Shown piece after piece: positions 10,796 through 12,457 of a stretch of DNA of 12,457 bases. The notes below the pieces were generated by a model that worked only from the letters and a program-made list of their open reading frames with translations, was not told the origin of the DNA and made no database searches. The position numbers and the translations under genes are program-made. Numbering within the stretch: the stretch's first letter is position 1; every line of letters starts with the position of its first letter. Source of the DNA: Candidatus Nanoarchaeia archaeon (GTDB lineage Archaea; Nanobdellota; Nanobdellia; Tiddalikarchaeales; Tiddalikarchaeaceae); contig JAQVLH010000016.1 of assembly GCA_028704265.1 (NCBI GenBank), positions 1 through 12,457 on the forward strand, in the 5' to 3' direction.

Positions 10796-12457
10796 TTATA
10801 AACCCCATAAAGGATTTGCTTTTCTTTGCATTGCAGCAATTTCTTTCAAAAGTTCAATTTCGCTTTTTGACAAAAAGCTTGCTAATCCTTTTTTAATTTT
10901 TAAATAATCTTTTTCAGGAATATAAGTGTAAAGTATTTCATTGTCTGAAAAATCCCTTTCATAAGTGGCATCATCAATGCTGCATGCAATCTTATCACCA
11001 GTTTTAGCAAGATTAATTGTTATATTTTGATTTTGTAATTGCTTAACTGTGCCTATAATTTTTCCGTTTTCTTTCATTATTTGCACTCCAGGCTTCAAGC
11101 TTCCTGATAAAATATTAACTCCAACTACTGCAGGTTTAGATTTTCTAAAAACAAAATCCCTCATAACTTGGATTTTTCCAGGAAGAACAACTGTATTTAA
11201 TTCTATTCTTTTTTTCTCTTCCATCTTAAAATTTTTCCATTCATTATATTTATCTAACAAATGATAAATAATATTACTATTAACTATTTTAATATCATTT
11301 TCAAGCGCTAAAATATTTGCATCATCGCTTACTTTTACATTAAATCCTAATATTATTCCATAATACAAATCCTTTTTTTTCATATGATTTGAATTGATAA
11401 TATCAATCTTGTTAATGTCTCCAATTTCGTTGCTTGAAATTTTTAAGCCATTTTTTCTTAAAAAACCCGTTAATGCTTCAATGCTTCCAAGACTGTCAGC
11501 TTTGACAATTATTCCTTCAGAATCATTATTTATAAGAACTGATTGTATTTCTTTTTGCATATCTTGAGCTATTTTTTCAGCTTCTTTTTGAGTATCCGCA
11601 CTTTGAATTGGCATTCCAGCAATTGCGTTTTCAAGTTCAGGGGCAGAAATTCTAATACCTTTAGCTGCAACGATTTCATCAACATGCTCAAAAGCGCATT
11701 TTTTATCCCTAATCTCCTGCAATTCCCAAGGTTTAAGCAATACTCTTATTTTTGTAATAATAGGCTTATTTACTCCTCCAACTATTAATAATTGATTTTT
11801 TTTTAAAATTCCATCATAAATAATTGCATCAATAGTAGTTCCTAATCCTGTTGTGTTTTTTACTTCAAGCACGCTTCCTTTAGCGTAGCCGTAATTTATT
11901 TCTAATTTTTTTTTTAAATATTTTTGAGCTAGCCCGCTAATCATCATTAATAATTCGCTAATGCCTTCTCCGCTAAATCCGCTGCAAGGAACAATTGCAA
12001 CACTTTGCGTGAAATCCTCAACTTTGTTAAACAAATCACAATTCATTCCATAATTTCCTAATTCAGCCATTAAAGCATAAACTTTTTTTTCAATATATTC
12101 TTTAACTTCAGATTTTTGAAAATTTAAACTTTCTAAATAAGATAATGTTTTTTGAACCTTCCAATTAGGTATTAAATCAATTTTGTTTGCAGCTATTACA
12201 AAAGGAACTTTAAATTGCTTAAGTATTTCAATACTTTCCTTAGTTTGAGGCTGAACTCCTTGAGTAATATCAATAACGAGTATTGCTAAATCCGCAATGC
12301 TTCCTCCTCTTTTTCTTAAATTAGTAAAAGCTTCATGTCCTGGAGTATCAATAGCTAAAAGTCCAGGAATTTCAAGAGTAATTTTCATTTTGTCAAGTAA
12401 ATTTCCGCAAATTTCTTTAATTTTATGTGTTGGAATCTCAGTTGCTCCAATACATTG
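10796..12457 (-). CDS. infB: Translation initiation factor aIF5B (5' end outside window)
   Basis: aIF5B is a ribosome-bound GTPase that promotes subunit joining and initiator tRNA placement. The visible 553 residues run from QCIGATEIP, just after the missing P-loop and first switch, to the end. They include DTPGHEAFTNLRKRGGSIAD (switch 2 of the GTPase), NKID (about 91-94), CSGFSGEG as the fifth guanine motif, beta-barrel domain II, the helical middle domain (IVKADSLGSIEAL), and the C-terminal barrel with the long terminal helix ending NPLWGL. I see no intein in this part. Only about 40-50 N-terminal residues should be missing for a normal archaeal length near 600. The ATG at 12388 is internal, not the start. 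The trxB-like gene follows after 35 bases. Confidence 0.97.
   Translation of the reverse strand, partial: QCIGATEIPTHKIKEICGNLLDKMKITLEIPGLLAIDTPGHEAFTNLRKRGGSIADLAILVIDITQGVQPQTKESIEILKQFKVPFVIAANKIDLIPNWKVQKTLSYLESLNFQKSEVKEYIEKKVYALMAELGNYGMNCDLFNKVEDFTQSVAIVPCSGFSGEGISELLMMISGLAQKYLKKKLEINYGYAKGSVLEVKNTTGLGTTIDAIIYDGILKKNQLLIVGGVNKPIITKIRVLLKPWELQEIRDKKCAFEHVDEIVAAKGIRISAPELENAIAGMPIQSADTQKEAEKIAQDMQKEIQSVLINNDSEGIIVKADSLGSIEALTGFLRKNGLKISSNEIGDINKIDIINSNHMKKKDLYYGIILGFNVKVSDDANILALENDIKIVNSNIIYHLLDKYNEWKNFKMEEKKRIELNTVVLPGKIQVMRDFVFRKSKPAVVGVNILSGSLKPGVQIMKENGKIIGTVKQLQNQNITINLAKTGDKIACSIDDATYERDFSDNEILYTYIPEKDYLKIKKGLASFLSKSEIELLKEIAAMQRKANPLWGL

Noticed and set aside
10761..10808. Extended N terminus for the thioredoxin-reductase-like protein (start at 10808)
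   Set aside because: It overlaps the aIF5B end and adds 16 residues not typical of the family. The ATG at 10760 gives MIYDCVIIG directly and fits the TATA spacing.

Overview
The window is very AT-rich, and almost every base belongs to a gene. The gene content is archaeal: aIF2-beta next to a DUF424 protein, a universal-type aIF5B, CDP-archaeol synthase, an RPA32-like single-stranded-DNA-binding subunit and a COG1340-type coiled-coil protein. Short genes, shared stop codons, low GC and a group of small orphan proteins suggest a small-genome DPANN archaeon (Woesearchaeota/Pacearchaeota-like). That placement is an inference from gene content and composition, not from a tree.

Layout. (1) Positions 1-1493, + strand: an information-processing operon. 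It holds the end of a winged-helix nucleic-acid-binding protein, an RPA32/COG3390-like protein, aIF2-beta and DUF424, joined by ATGA overlaps or very short gaps. (2) Positions 1490-4440, - strand: a block of genes I do not recognise. It contains a small protein with 28-residue tandem repeats, a helical protein apparently split in two by a single-base frameshift, a 130-residue orphan and a 320-residue protein with leucine-rich-repeat-like segments. Each unit has its own TATA-like promoter, and the first two promoters share an almost identical box. (3) Positions 4497-5645: two membrane-lipid genes, carS (-) and a CDP-alcohol phosphatidyltransferase (+). They diverge from one palindromic TATA-like element lying almost exactly midway between their start codons. 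(4) Positions 5642-7334: a coiled-coil protein (-) and an AI-2E-family membrane protein (+), diverging from a TATA element inside an inverted repeat. (5) Positions 7318-8445, - strand: gpsA followed by a one-cluster ferredoxin. (6) Positions 8549-12457, - strand: aIF5B (5' end outside the window), a thioredoxin-reductase-like flavoprotein and pyruvate kinase.

Expression logic visible in the sequence. Most genes that open a transcription unit have a TTTAAA-type box centred about 25-30 bases before the start codon, which predicts leaderless or nearly leaderless mRNAs. Two genes inside operons instead have clear Shine-Dalgarno sequences: AGGAGG before the RPA32-like gene, and AAAGGAG before the TTG-initiated pyruvate kinase. 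The longest stretch without a gene is about 100 bases (8446-8548). I see no rRNA, tRNA, CRISPR array, insertion sequence or integrase.

The best candidates for something undescribed are the 1490-4440 orphan block, with its shared promoter motif and apparent frameshift, and the bidirectional lipid-gene promoter.
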